Assembly: GCF_016862215.1 (NCBI RefSeq)
Contig: NZ_BOMN01000057.1
Location: 1-64,000, forward strand
Reading direction: 5' to 3'
DNA from: Winogradskya humida
Lineage (GTDB): Bacteria > Actinomycetota > Actinomycetes > Mycobacteriales > Micromonosporaceae
Length of the DNA: 64,000 nt
Shown here: positions 16,337 through 24,270 of the stretch, piece after piece
Layout: every line of letters begins with the position of its first letter
Numbering within the stretch: the first letter of the stretch is position 1
Notes under the pieces: generated by a model
Told to the model about the DNA's origin: nothing
Database searches by the model: none
What the model saw: only the letters and a program-made list of their open reading frames with translations
Translations under genes and position numbers: made by a program

Positions 16337-17126
16337 GCAGCGCCAGGGCGTCGGCGGTGGGGGTGCCGGGCTTTGCGTGCAGGAGCAGAGCCTCGAGACC
16401 GTCACTGCCGACGACGGCGAACTTTTCGACCAGTAGGTCCAGGTCGCCGACCTTCGGGTGGCGGACGCGGACGTTGCCGCCGGTGGACAGGCGTACGTCG
16501 TGGCGGGCCCACAGTTGCCGGAACCTGTCGCTCTTGAGGGACATCTCCTCGATCAGGGCGTGCAGCCGGTCGTCCCGGGTCTCCGTGCCGGCCTGGGCGC
16601 GCAGGTGGGCCACGGCGGCGACGGTGATCTTCTCCCAGTCGGGGTGGTAGCCGGGTGCCGCCGGGTCGAGGAACAGTGACCGGAGCCGGTTCACGCCGGG
16701 GGTGTTGTCCGGGGACAGCTCCTGGGCCAGGGCGTTGGCCGCCACGACGTCGTTGTATTTGTTGATCACCATCGCGGGCACGTTGATCGTCCGGAGCAGC
16801 AGGGCAAGACCCGCGGGCACCCGGTCCTCACTGCGGGCGGGGCGGCGGCGCGACTTTGGCTGGGCCAGTGCCAGGAGGTACGCCGTACCCTCCGCATCCA
16901 GCCGCAACACCGCGGCGATCGCGTCGATCACCTGGGCCGACGGGCTCCGGTCGCGGCCCTGTTCGAGGCGCAGGTAGTACTCGGCGCTGATCCCGGCGAG
17001 CAGCGCCACCTCCTCGCGGCGCAGCCCCGGCACCCGGCGCAGGGTGTTGCCGGGCGGCAGACCCACCTCGGCGGGTGTGACCAGCTCCCGCCGGGCGCGC
17101 AGGAAATCCCCGAGGGCGTTGTCCAT
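16308..17126 (-). CDS. XRE-family regulator with MmyB-like ligand domain
   Basis: About 272 residues. The N-terminal helix-turn-helix (LRREEVALLAGISAEYYLRLEQGRDRSPS) is preceded by LGDFLRARRELVTPAEVGLP, the standard opening of this actinobacterial group. The C-terminal half is MmyB-like (VINKYNDVVAANALA and RLHALIEEMSLKSDRFRQLWARHDV). The start at 17126 is supported by GGAGGGAC directly upstream; the longer open frame to 17318 is rejected. It is divergent from the SDR gene at 17197 with 70 bases between. This gene pair recurs in actinobacteria, so the SDR is its likely target. Confidence 0.88.
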   Translation of the reverse strand: MDNALGDFLRARRELVTPAEVGLPPGNTLRRVPGLRREEVALLAGISAEYYLRLEQGRDRSPSAQVIDAIAAVLRLDAEGTAYLLALAQPKSRRRPARSEDRVPAGLALLLRTINVPAMVINKYNDVVAANALAQELSPDNTPGVNRLRSLFLDPAAPGYHPDWEKITVAAVAHLRAQAGTETRDDRLHALIEEMSLKSDRFRQLWARHDVRLSTGGNVRVRHPKVGDLDLLVEKFAVVGSDGLEALLLHAKPGTPTADALALLSSMALEAR

Positions 17127-17196
17127 GGGTGTCCCTCCTACTACCAGGAACAGCGGGGGCTGCCGCGCGGCGGTCGCTGCTCCGACGATCGTAGGC

Positions 17197-18024
17197 ATGA
17201 CAACTCGTACCTGGTTCATCACCGGCGTCAACAGCGGGTTCGGCCGCGAACTCGCCGAGCAGCTCCTCTCCCGCGGCGACCGGGTCGCCGGAACCGTCCG
17301 CCGGCCGGATTCGGTCAAAGACCTGCAGGAAACGTACGCGGAAAGCTTCTGGGCCGGTCACCTCGATGTCACCGACGTGCCGAGGATCCGCGAGGTCGTG
17401 GATGCCGCTTTCGCCGATCTGGGGCGGATCGACGTCGTCGTGATCAACGCCGGCTACGGCCTGTTCGGCGCGGCGGAGGAGGTGAGCGACGAGCAGGTCC
17501 AGCACCAGATCGCCACGAACCTGATCGGTGCCATCCAGACGGCCAGGGCCGCGCTTCCCCATCTGCGTACGCAGGGCAGCGGCCGCATCATCCAAATGTC
17601 CTCGGTAGCCGGGCTCGCCGCGCACCCGGGCGCCTCGCTCTACCACGCCGGGAAGTGGGGCGTCGAAGGCTTCATGGAGGCACTGGCCCAGGAGGTCGCC
17701 CCGTTCAACATCGGGGTGACGCTGGTCGAGCCGGGCGGCGCGCGCACGGCGTTCGCCAACGGCAGCCTGCAGCTCGGCGAACCGCTCGCGGCCTACGACG
17801 GCACCCCGGCCGCGATGGTGCGCGCCTTCCGGAACGGCCCTCCCGCGCTCCCCGGCGACCCGGCGAAGATCGCTGCCCGGGTGATCGACAGCGTCGATGA
17901 GGAGCCCGCCCCGCTGCGGCTCGTGCTGGGCAGCGACTCCTACGCGGCCGTCACAGCGGCCCTCCGCGCCCGCCTCGCCCAGGTCGAGCCGCAGCGGGTC
18001 ACCGCTGCGGAGACCAGCTCCTGA
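17197..18024 (+). CDS. Short-chain dehydrogenase/reductase
   Basis: A 275-residue classical SDR. The nucleotide-binding glycines are in ITGVNSGFGRELAEQL, the structural motif is VINAGYG, the catalytic Ser is in MSSVAG, and Tyr and Lys are in YHAGKWGVEG. The TVRRP segment after the second beta strand suggests NADP preference (inference). The substrate is unknown. The start at 17197 gives a normal SDR N-terminus; the open frame beginning at 17044 overlaps the divergent regulator. It ends six bases from the convergent M1-peptidase gene. Confidence 0.9.
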   Translation: MTTRTWFITGVNSGFGRELAEQLLSRGDRVAGTVRRPDSVKDLQETYAESFWAGHLDVTDVPRIREVVDAAFADLGRIDVVVINAGYGLFGAAEEVSDEQVQHQIATNLIGAIQTARAALPHLRTQGSGRIIQMSSVAGLAAHPGASLYHAGKWGVEGFMEALAQEVAPFNIGVTLVEPGGARTAFANGSLQLGEPLAAYDGTPAAMVRAFRNGPPALPGDPAKIAARVIDSVDEEPAPLRLVLGSDSYAAVTAALRARLAQVEPQRVTAAETSS

Positions 18025-18030
18025 CCGGGG

Positions 18031-19482
18031 TCACGCCGGGGTGGTCGGTGAGTCCAGCCAGGTGTTGATCAGCTTGCTGTAGTCCTTTCCGGTCTGCTTC
18101 TTCACGAAGGCGATGAACGTCGCCCGGTCCTGCTGGGTGTTCTTCTGCTTCTGCACCCAGGCCGTGCCCAGGGCGAAGAACGCCTTGTCGCCGAGCTTCT
18201 CGTGCAGCTGCTGCAGCATCGCCGCCGGGCAGATGTACACGTTGCTCTCGGCGAAGTTCGCCGCCAGCGGGCTCCCGGGCGGCCCGAGCTTCTTGCGCAG
18301 CTCAGCGTCGCGGGCCCGGAAGAAGGTCTCCAGCTGGGCGTCGGTGAGGTTGTAGACCTTCTTCTCCCAGAGGAACTGTGCGTACGTCGCCCAGCCCTCG
18401 TTGAGCCACAGGTCCTTCCACGTGGTCGGGGTGACCGAGTCGCCGAACCACTGGTGGGCGTACTCATGGAGGAGGTCTTCCTCGAAGCCTGACTGAGCGT
18501 CCTTGTCCCATTTCCCGTGCTTGCCGCCCATGGTGATCATCTGCTGGGTCTCCATGCCCGACGCGGAGTCGACCATCACGATGCCGCCGCTCGGGAACGG
18601 GTAGGGGCCGAAACGCTCCTCCAGGAACTTCACGTAATCCGGGGACTTCTTCAGCGACGCCACGACGTCGTCATCGGTGCCGGGGCGATACCAGTAGGTC
18701 AGCGGCAGGTCGTGCGGGCCCTTGGCGGTGACCTTCGTGTACTTGCCCACGGCCAGCGTGGTCAGGTAGGTCGCCACCGGGTCTGTGCTGCGGTACTTGA
18801 ACGTGGTGCCGTCCTGCCCGGCCGGGGTGCCACCGGCGATCGCGGACCAGCCCTCGGGGACGGTCACCGCGATGTCGTAGAGCGCCTCGTCGGAGGGCTG
18901 GTCATTCGCCGGGTACCAGGTGAACGCGCCGAACGGCTCCTGCATCGTCCAGAGGCCGCCGTCCTTGGTGACCGTGAGGCCGAGCGGCTCGGTGTCCGAG
19001 CGGTGTGACGGCATCGGGGTCGTCTTCGGCTCGCCGTGATATTTGACGACCATCGTGATCGGCTTGTCGGCGGTGAGGGCCGTGGGGAAAGTCAGTTTCT
19101 CGTCCGTCACAGTCGCTGTGACCGGCGCCTCGTCCACGGTGACCGAGTCGAGCTCGTACGGCATGAAGTCGAGCGACAGCTGCTTCGCGTCAGCTGTCGG
19201 GCGTACCTGAAGAGTTGCCGTGCCTGTCAGGTTTTTGCTTTTCGGATCCCAGGTCAGGTCGAGGGCGTAGTGCAGGACATCGAGCTTGTCCGTGCCGCGT
19301 TTGGGATAGAGCGGGTCCGCCTTGGGCTTCGAACGCCCCGCTGACCAGGCCGCATAGTCGACGGTGACGGCAGGACTCGCCGAGGCTTCCGCCGAGGCTG
19401 TGGGCTTTGCAGACGGGGTGGACGTGCAGCCGGCAACGAGGGCTGCCACGGCCAGGACGGACAGGAGAGGGACGCGACGCAT
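18031..19482 (-). CDS. M1-family metallopeptidase, lipoprotein
   Basis: A 483-residue secreted aminopeptidase-like protein. The signal peptide ends in a lipobox (LVAGC, Cys19), followed by a Ser/Pro/Ala linker. The N-terminal beta domain of M1 peptidases precedes the exopeptidase-type loop MVDSASGMETQ and the zinc site HEYAHQWFG followed by WLNEGWATY (two His and one Glu ligand, catalytic Glu). It would be anchored outside the membrane and trim peptides. At 483 residues it is the short form without the C-terminal helical domain of eukaryotic-type aminopeptidases. The next gene, gatB, is divergent with 121 bases between. Confidence 0.9.
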   Translation of the reverse strand: MRRVPLLSVLAVAALVAGCTSTPSAKPTASAEASASPAVTVDYAAWSAGRSKPKADPLYPKRGTDKLDVLHYALDLTWDPKSKNLTGTATLQVRPTADAKQLSLDFMPYELDSVTVDEAPVTATVTDEKLTFPTALTADKPITMVVKYHGEPKTTPMPSHRSDTEPLGLTVTKDGGLWTMQEPFGAFTWYPANDQPSDEALYDIAVTVPEGWSAIAGGTPAGQDGTTFKYRSTDPVATYLTTLAVGKYTKVTAKGPHDLPLTYWYRPGTDDDVVASLKKSPDYVKFLEERFGPYPFPSGGIVMVDSASGMETQQMITMGGKHGKWDKDAQSGFEEDLLHEYAHQWFGDSVTPTTWKDLWLNEGWATYAQFLWEKKVYNLTDAQLETFFRARDAELRKKLGPPGSPLAANFAESNVYICPAAMLQQLHEKLGDKAFFALGTAWVQKQKNTQQDRATFIAFVKKQTGKDYSKLINTWLDSPTTPA

Positions 19483-19603
19483 GCGGTAGACCGTACCGAA
19501 ATGGTCTTTTCTCGTGGGGGCAGGCGAAACCCGCCTGATTCTTGTCGGTGGGGCCCATTAGGCTTGTGTTCGTCGGATCCCGCAGTCACCTGGAGTCCAC
19601 CGC

Positions 19604-21097
19604 ATGAGTACGACCGTGCTTCCCACCTACGACGACGCCGTCGCGCGCTACGAGCCGGTGATCGGCCTGGAGACGCACGTCGAGCTCGGCACGAACACCA
19701 AGATGTTCTGCGGATGTCCCACCGAGTTCGGCGCGGAGCCCAACACCCAGGTCTGCCCGGTCTGCCTCGGTCTGCCCGGCGCGCTGCCGGTCGCCAACCG
19801 GGCCGGCATCGAGGCGACCATCCGCATCGGTCTCGCGCTCAACTGCGACATCGCGTCCTGGTGCCGGATGGCCCGGAAGAACTACTTCTACCCGGACATG
19901 CCGAAGAACTTCCAGACCTCGCAGTACGACGAGCCGCTGTGCGTCGACGGTTACGTCGATGTCGAGATCGAGGGCGAGACGTTCCGCATCGAGATCGAGC
20001 GGGTCCACCTCGAGGAGGACACCGGCAAGTCCCTGCACGTCGGCGGTGCCACCGGGCGCATCCACGGCGCCACCGAGTCGCTGGTCGACTACAACCGTGC
20101 CGGCATCCCGCTCGTCGAGATCGTCACCAAGCCCGTCACCGGCCTCGGCTCGCGCGCGCCCGAGATCGCCCGTGCCTACGTCACCGAGCTGCGCGACATC
20201 ATCCGCTCGCTCGGCGTCTCCGACGTGCGCATGGAGCAGGGCTCGCTGCGCTGCGACGTCAACACCTCGCTCAACAAGCCCGGCGACGAGTGGGGCACCC
20301 GCACCGAGGCCAAGAACGTCAACTCGCTGCGCTCGGTCGAGCGCGCGGTCCGCTCCGAGATCATCCGCCAGGCGGGCGTCCTCGACGGCGGCGGCCGCAT
20401 CCACCAGGAGACCCGCCACTTCCAGGAGGACACCGGCAACACCCGCCCGGGCCGCTCCAAGGAAACGGCGACCGACTACCGCTACTTCCCCGAGCCCGAC
20501 CTGGTCCCGATCGCCCCCGACACCGCCTGGGTCGCCGAGCTCAAGGCCGCTCTCCCCGAGCGCCCCAGCAGCAAGCGCGCCCGCCTCCGCGTCGACTGGG
20601 GCATCAGCGAGTCCGACATGCAGTCGGTGGCCAACGCCGGCGCGGTCGAGCTGATCGAGGAGACCATCCTCGCCGGCGCCACCGCCGCGGGCGCCCGCAA
20701 GTGGTGGATGGGAGAGCTCGCCCGCCGCGCCAACGAGACCGGCGTCGAGCTCTCGCTGGTCGGTGCCACCCCCGCCCAGGTCGCCCAGCTCCAGACCCTG
20801 GTCGACGAGGGCAAGATCAACGACAAGCTCGCCCGCCAGGTCCTCGAAGGCGTCGTCGCCGGCGAGGGCGACCCCGCGGTCGTCATGAAGACCCGCGGCC
20901 TCGAGGTCGTCTCCGACACCGGCGCCCTGCAGACCGCAGTCGACGAGGCGATCGCCGCCAACCCCGACGTCGCCGCCAAGATCCGCGACGGCAAGCTCGC
21001 CGCCGCGGGCGCCCTGGTCGGCGCGGTCATGAAGACCACCCGCGGCCAGGCCGACGCCAAGACGGTCCGCGAGCTGATCCTCGCCCGCCTGAGCTGA
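19604..21097 (+). CDS. gatB: Asp-tRNA(Asn)/Glu-tRNA(Gln) amidotransferase subunit B
   Basis: A 497-residue protein with the GatB opening YEPVIGLETHVELGTNTKMF, the cysteine pattern FCGCPTEFG / VCPVCLGLPG, and DIASWCRMARKNYFYPD. The C-terminal YqeY-like tail domain binds tRNA. It phosphorylates the mischarged Glu or Asp and accepts ammonia from GatA. It is separated from gatCA by about 6 kb of unrelated genes and must have its own promoter in the 19483-19603 gap. A strong hairpin follows the stop. Confidence 0.97.
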   Translation: MSTTVLPTYDDAVARYEPVIGLETHVELGTNTKMFCGCPTEFGAEPNTQVCPVCLGLPGALPVANRAGIEATIRIGLALNCDIASWCRMARKNYFYPDMPKNFQTSQYDEPLCVDGYVDVEIEGETFRIEIERVHLEEDTGKSLHVGGATGRIHGATESLVDYNRAGIPLVEIVTKPVTGLGSRAPEIARAYVTELRDIIRSLGVSDVRMEQGSLRCDVNTSLNKPGDEWGTRTEAKNVNSLRSVERAVRSEIIRQAGVLDGGGRIHQETRHFQEDTGNTRPGRSKETATDYRYFPEPDLVPIAPDTAWVAELKAALPERPSSKRARLRVDWGISESDMQSVANAGAVELIEETILAGATAAGARKWWMGELARRANETGVELSLVGATPAQVAQLQTLVDEGKINDKLARQVLEGVVAGEGDPAVVMKTRGLEVVSDTGALQTAVDEAIAANPDVAAKIRDGKLAAAGALVGAVMKTTRGQADAKTVRELILARLS

Positions 21098-21110
21098 CCC
21101 TCCTCGCAGC

Positions 21111-21138
21111 ACCCCGCACGGTCCCGGCCGTGCGGGGT
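21111..21138 (+). terminator. Hairpin after gatB
   Basis: A perfect 11-bp stem, ACCCCGCACGG (21111-21121) with CCGTGCGGGGT (21128-21138) around the loop TCCCGG, lies 14 bases after the gatB stop. There is no U tract, so it is a likely but not certain terminator. Confidence 0.65.
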
Positions 21139-21155
21139 AGTCCTAGCCTGCGGGC

Positions 21156-21758
21156 ATGGCGATGACACCCGAAGAGTTCTACAACCGTGCGGTTGCTGCC
21201 GCGGACGACGAGCAGCGACTTCCGCTGGCGCGCATGACGGGCTGGGACATCAGCCCGTTCGATCAGGACGGCCTGCGCGTGGCCCGGTTGCGTCCGCCGG
21301 TGCTGCCCGAGCCACCCCGGCACGGTGAGGACCCGTCGGACTGCAGCTCGTGCCGGGACCGCGACAAGGGCATCTGGTTCGACGACCGCTGGCGCCTGAC
21401 CCGGATCGCGAAGGTCGGCGTGCCGCTGGTGCTCATGCTGCACCCCCGCGACCACTACGACCTGGCTGACCTGCCCGACGACCTCGCAGCCGAGCTCGGC
21501 GTCCTGAGCACCCACATCGCCCGCCACGTGCAGGCCCTGCCGCACATCTCCCGTGCGCACCTCTACCGCGTCGGTGACGGCGGCGCGCATCTGCACCTCT
21601 GGTTCTTCGCCCGCCCCGAAGGACAGTCCCAGTTGTACGGATCCTGGCTCGTCATCTGGGACGACCTCCTCCCCGAATACCCAGCCGACCTGGCCGACAC
21701 GGACGCGAACGCCGTCGCCGATGCCCTGGTTGCCTCCTACGGGGGCCGGCGCTCCTAG
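21156..21758 (+). CDS. HIT-like protein
   Basis: About 200 residues. The C-terminal half has DGGAHLHLWFFARPEG, matching the HIT motif with the first two His retained and the third position replaced by Trp. Upstream is CSSCRDRDKG, a possible metal or structural cysteine pair. HIT proteins bind nucleotides and hydrolyse or transfer nucleotidyl groups; the specific substrate here is unknown. It has its own start 18 bases after the gatB hairpin and ends overlapping the convergent SnoaL-like frame by four bases. Confidence 0.75.
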   Translation: MAMTPEEFYNRAVAAADDEQRLPLARMTGWDISPFDQDGLRVARLRPPVLPEPPRHGEDPSDCSSCRDRDKGIWFDDRWRLTRIAKVGVPLVLMLHPRDHYDLADLPDDLAAELGVLSTHIARHVQALPHISRAHLYRVGDGGAHLHLWFFARPEGQSQLYGSWLVIWDDLLPEYPADLADTDANAVADALVASYGGRRS

Positions 21759-22114
21759 AACATGCCGTGCGGGTTCAACGAGGTCTCGGGGACGGGCTGC
21801 ATGACGTCCCAGTGCTCGACGATCTTGCCCTCGTCGAGCCGGAAGATGTCGACGATCGCCGTCCCGCGCTGACCGGGCACCCGGATGCCGTGGACATGGG
21901 CCACCACGTAGTCGCCGTCGGCGAAGAGGCGCTTGACCTCGGCCCGCAGGTCGGGGAACTCCTCGGCCAGCCCCGCGACGAAGTCCCGGAAACCGTCCAC
22001 GCCGTCCGCGATCCGCGGGTTGTGCTGCGTGTGGGTGCTGCCGAGCAGCTCCGACGCGGCGGTGAAGTCCTTGTTGTTGAGCCCGGCCTCATAGAACGCG
22101 ACCCGTGGTCGCAA
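21755..22114 (-). CDS. SnoaL/NTF2-like protein, 5' end uncertain
   Basis: The frame encodes FYEAGLNNKDFTAASELLG, GFRDFVAGLAEEFPDL and a C-terminal VHGIRVPGQRGTAIVDIFRLDEGKIVEHWD, a full NTF2/SnoaL-like fold typical of predicted polyketide-cyclase relatives. No ATG or GTG is available at the expected place. A TTG at 22114 would give 119 residues. The upstream sequence becomes, on the other strand, the damaged 5' end of a TetR gene. The two truncated 5' ends abut near 22095, so the native start and promoter may have been lost. Expression is therefore doubtful. Confidence 0.6.
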   Translation of the reverse strand: MRPRVAFYEAGLNNKDFTAASELLGSTHTQHNPRIADGVDGFRDFVAGLAEEFPDLRAEVKRLFADGDYVVAHVHGIRVPGQRGTAIVDIFRLDEGKIVEHWDVMQPVPETSLNPHGMF

Positions 22115-22517
22115 CCAGCGTGGGCGGGGCAACCTGCTGAGGGATGACATCGTCTCGGCCACCCTGCGGCTCCTGGACGCGGCGGCCGAGGATGAGACCC
22201 TCTCGCTGCATGCGGTCGCCCGGGAGCTCGGCATCGCCACCAAGGTCCTGCACGAGTGCGCCCTGAACCGGCGAGCGGACATGTCCTTCAAGCTGGTCAT
22301 GGCGGAGCGCTCGGTCGCCGCTGTGCAGCGCTGCATCGACGCCGGTCTGCTCGCCGTGGATGACGACGCCGAAGTGATCGCGCTGGACCTGCGGGCGGCT
22401 GTGCATGGTGCCGTCTCGCTGCGGCTCAACGAGCCGGGGGTGGCCGGCTTGTCCATCGAGCGGCAGGTTGACCGGTTTCGCGCCAAGCTTGTCGGGGTCG
22501 GGCGCGACCTCAAGTAG
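22095..22517 (+). pseudogene. Decayed TetR-family regulator
   Basis: In the frame ending at TAG 22515 the text reads RGRNQRGRGNLLRDDIVSAT, then SLHAVARELGIATK, then ERSVAAVQRCIDAGLLAVDDD, DLRAAVHGAVSLRLNEPG and VDRFRAKLVG. These are recognisable pieces of an actinobacterial TetR protein. There is no start codon before 22281 (an AAC GCG ACC stands where ATG GCG ACC would be expected). The recognition helix and central domain are missing, so the pieces are joined by an internal deletion. It abuts the damaged SnoaL-like frame on the other strand. Confidence 0.7.
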
Positions 22518-22572
22518 CCGGCGGCTGTTGGATCCTCGTCACATTGACTGGGCTTCCGCCGGGCACCGAGTT

Positions 22573-22584
22573 GTACGATCGTAC
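22573..22584. promoter_or_regulatory. Palindromic operator candidate before the SMR-TetR pair
   Basis: A perfect 12-bp palindrome, GTACGATCGTAC, lies 39 bases before the SMR gene start and is followed by two further GTAC words (22587-22590 and 22595-22598). Four GTAC words in about 26 bases, directly upstream of a transporter gene coupled to a TetR gene, suggest the binding site of that regulator. Confidence 0.55.
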
Positions 22585-22622
22585 TTGTACTTTTGTACTA
22601 CACGGGATCTGGGGCGTACGTC

Positions 22623-22949
22623 GTGGCTTATCTGTATCTGGTGGGGGCCATCGCGGCCGAGGTGTTCGGGACCAGCCTGTTGAAGGCGACCGACGGGTTC
22701 ACGCGGCTGTGGCCCACGGTGGCCTGCCTGGCCGGTTATGTGTTGTCATTCGTGCTGCTGTCGCAGGCGATCAAGGGCGTGCAGGTCGGGGTGGCGTACG
22801 CGATCTGGTCCGGGCTGGGGACTGCGGCGATTGTCACCATCGGTGCGGCCTTCCTGAACGAGCCGATCACCGTTGTCAAGGTCGTGGGAGTGAGCCTGAT
22901 CGTGGCGGGAGTGGTGACGCTGAACGTCGGTGGGGCGGCACAGCACTGA
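22623..22949 (+). CDS. Small multidrug resistance (SMR) transporter
   Basis: A 108-residue protein with four membrane helices. It has the SMR hallmarks AYLYLVGAIAAEVFGTSLLK (the membrane-embedded catalytic Glu in AAEVFGT), YVLSFVLLSQAIK and VAYAIWSGLGTA. Such proteins (EmrE/QacE type) function as dimers, exchanging protons for quaternary cations. The GTG at 22623 yields the family N-terminus; an earlier ATG at 22593 overlaps the operator-like region. The stop overlaps the start of the TetR gene by one base (TGATG). Confidence 0.92.
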   Translation: MAYLYLVGAIAAEVFGTSLLKATDGFTRLWPTVACLAGYVLSFVLLSQAIKGVQVGVAYAIWSGLGTAAIVTIGAAFLNEPITVVKVVGVSLIVAGVVTLNVGGAAQH

Positions 22950-23503
22950 TGGGTGCGCAGCAGAAGCGGACGCGTGATCCCGAGGCGCGGCGGCGGGCAC
23001 TGGCCGAGGCCGCGCTCGAAGTCATCGCCGAGGTGGGCATCGGGCGGACCACGCATCGGGCGGTCGCTCTGCGGGCCGAGTTACCGCTGGGGACCACGAC
23101 GTATTACTTTCCGACGTTGGACGATCTCATCGGCGCCGCCCTGCAGCATGCGGCTGAGGAGTTGCGGGTCGAGCTGGACGGCTGGGCTGAGCGGCTGGGC
23201 GGTGCCGGCGATGTGCCGGCCGAGCTGACCGGGCTGGTCCAGGGGTATCTCGGCGATCGGCGCCGGGTGCAGGTCGAGTACGAGCTCTACGTCGCCGCTG
23301 CCCGCGATCCCCGGTTGCGGCCGCTCGCCCGGGGGTGGCTGGACGGGATGAGCCGGATGCTCGAACCGTACGCGGGCGGGGCCGCCGGGGATGTTGTCGC
23401 CCTGGTCGACGGGGTGATCCTGCAGGCGATGGTCACGGGATCCGACCTCGACGGCGATCGGCTCACCGCGGTGGTCCGGCGACTGATCGCCGACGAGGCG
23501 TGA
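22949..23503 (+). CDS. TetR-family regulator, probable repressor of the SMR gene
   Basis: A 184-residue regulator. The N-terminal helix-turn-helix spans ALEVIAEVGIGRTTHRAVALRAELPLGTTTYYFPTLDDLIGAAL, with the Tyr-Tyr-Phe end typical of TetR. The C-terminal ligand domain is of the TetR_C type (VQVEYELYVAAARDP). It is translationally coupled to the SMR transporter, which makes the palindrome at 22573-22584 a natural target; ligand binding would release repression. Stop at 23501-23503. Confidence 0.88.
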   Translation: MGAQQKRTRDPEARRRALAEAALEVIAEVGIGRTTHRAVALRAELPLGTTTYYFPTLDDLIGAALQHAAEELRVELDGWAERLGGAGDVPAELTGLVQGYLGDRRRVQVEYELYVAAARDPRLRPLARGWLDGMSRMLEPYAGGAAGDVVALVDGVILQAMVTGSDLDGDRLTAVVRRLIADEA

Positions 23504-23571
23504 GGCATCGGCCAAATATGCGATGGCGGCCAGGGCGGGGGTAGGAGCGCCGGCTGTCTACCTTGGATGGC

Positions 23572-24270
23572 GTGCGGCGGGCCGGGTTGATTGTCGGGCG
23601 GGTGGCGGGGTGTTTCGCTCTGCTGCTCGGTATTTCGGGCTTGGCGGCCGTGACGGCGGGGGCCTGGATCCGGCCTGATCTGGCGGCTGCGCTGGGGGCA
23701 CTGCTCTGGAGCCTGGTGCTGATAGCGCTGTATGCCGCTGCGGCGGGAGCGCGTTCCCCGGTTCGGTTCGGGTGGCTCTATGCGGTCTGGGTGCTGAGTG
23801 CGCTCCTGATGGGGCAGGTCACCACGGGGGTGTGGGCCGCGGTGCTGAGCGCGCGAGGTGAGGAGGTGGTTGCCACCTCGGCGGTGAAGCATGTGAGCAG
23901 GACCGGCGACACCTACACGCTCGAGGCCGGGGGCGAGCTGATCCCGGGGCGGCTCACGACCTGGCCCGAGGGTAAGAGTGAGGTCGAGGCCGTGGTCGTC
24001 GTGCGGGATCCGGCGGGGCTGGTCGATCCGCGGTTGCCGGAGGAACTGGCCGAGGCACGGGAGGCTTTCTGGCCGTTGTTGCTGATCCTGCTGGCCGTGA
24101 TCGGGGCTTTGACGGCGCCGGCCTACTGGGTCACCCGGGATGACTATCGGGAGTTTCACGGTCCGCGGGGCACGAGGCGGGCCCGAGCGGCGGCGATGAA
24201 TGCGCGGCTCGAAGACATCCGGCGGAGTCGCAGAAGATCAGCGGCTGGGAGTGACTCCATTGACCACTGA
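23572..24270 (+). CDS. Membrane protein of unknown function
   Basis: About 232 residues with four predicted membrane helices: residues about 3-30, 35-57 and 65-88, and one near 165-185. A soluble beta-rich segment (SRTGDTYTLEAGGELIPGR) lies between the third and fourth helices. The tail is Arg-rich and cytoplasmic. No family was recognised. A GTG at 23572 was chosen; a TTG at 23563 would add three residues and has GGAGCG further upstream. It converges with the metallophosphoesterase gene, overlapping by 33 bases. Confidence 0.65.
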   Translation: MRRAGLIVGRVAGCFALLLGISGLAAVTAGAWIRPDLAAALGALLWSLVLIALYAAAAGARSPVRFGWLYAVWVLSALLMGQVTTGVWAAVLSARGEEVVATSAVKHVSRTGDTYTLEAGGELIPGRLTTWPEGKSEVEAVVVVRDPAGLVDPRLPEELAEAREAFWPLLLILLAVIGALTAPAYWVTRDDYREFHGPRGTRRARAAAMNARLEDIRRSRRRSAAGSDSIDH

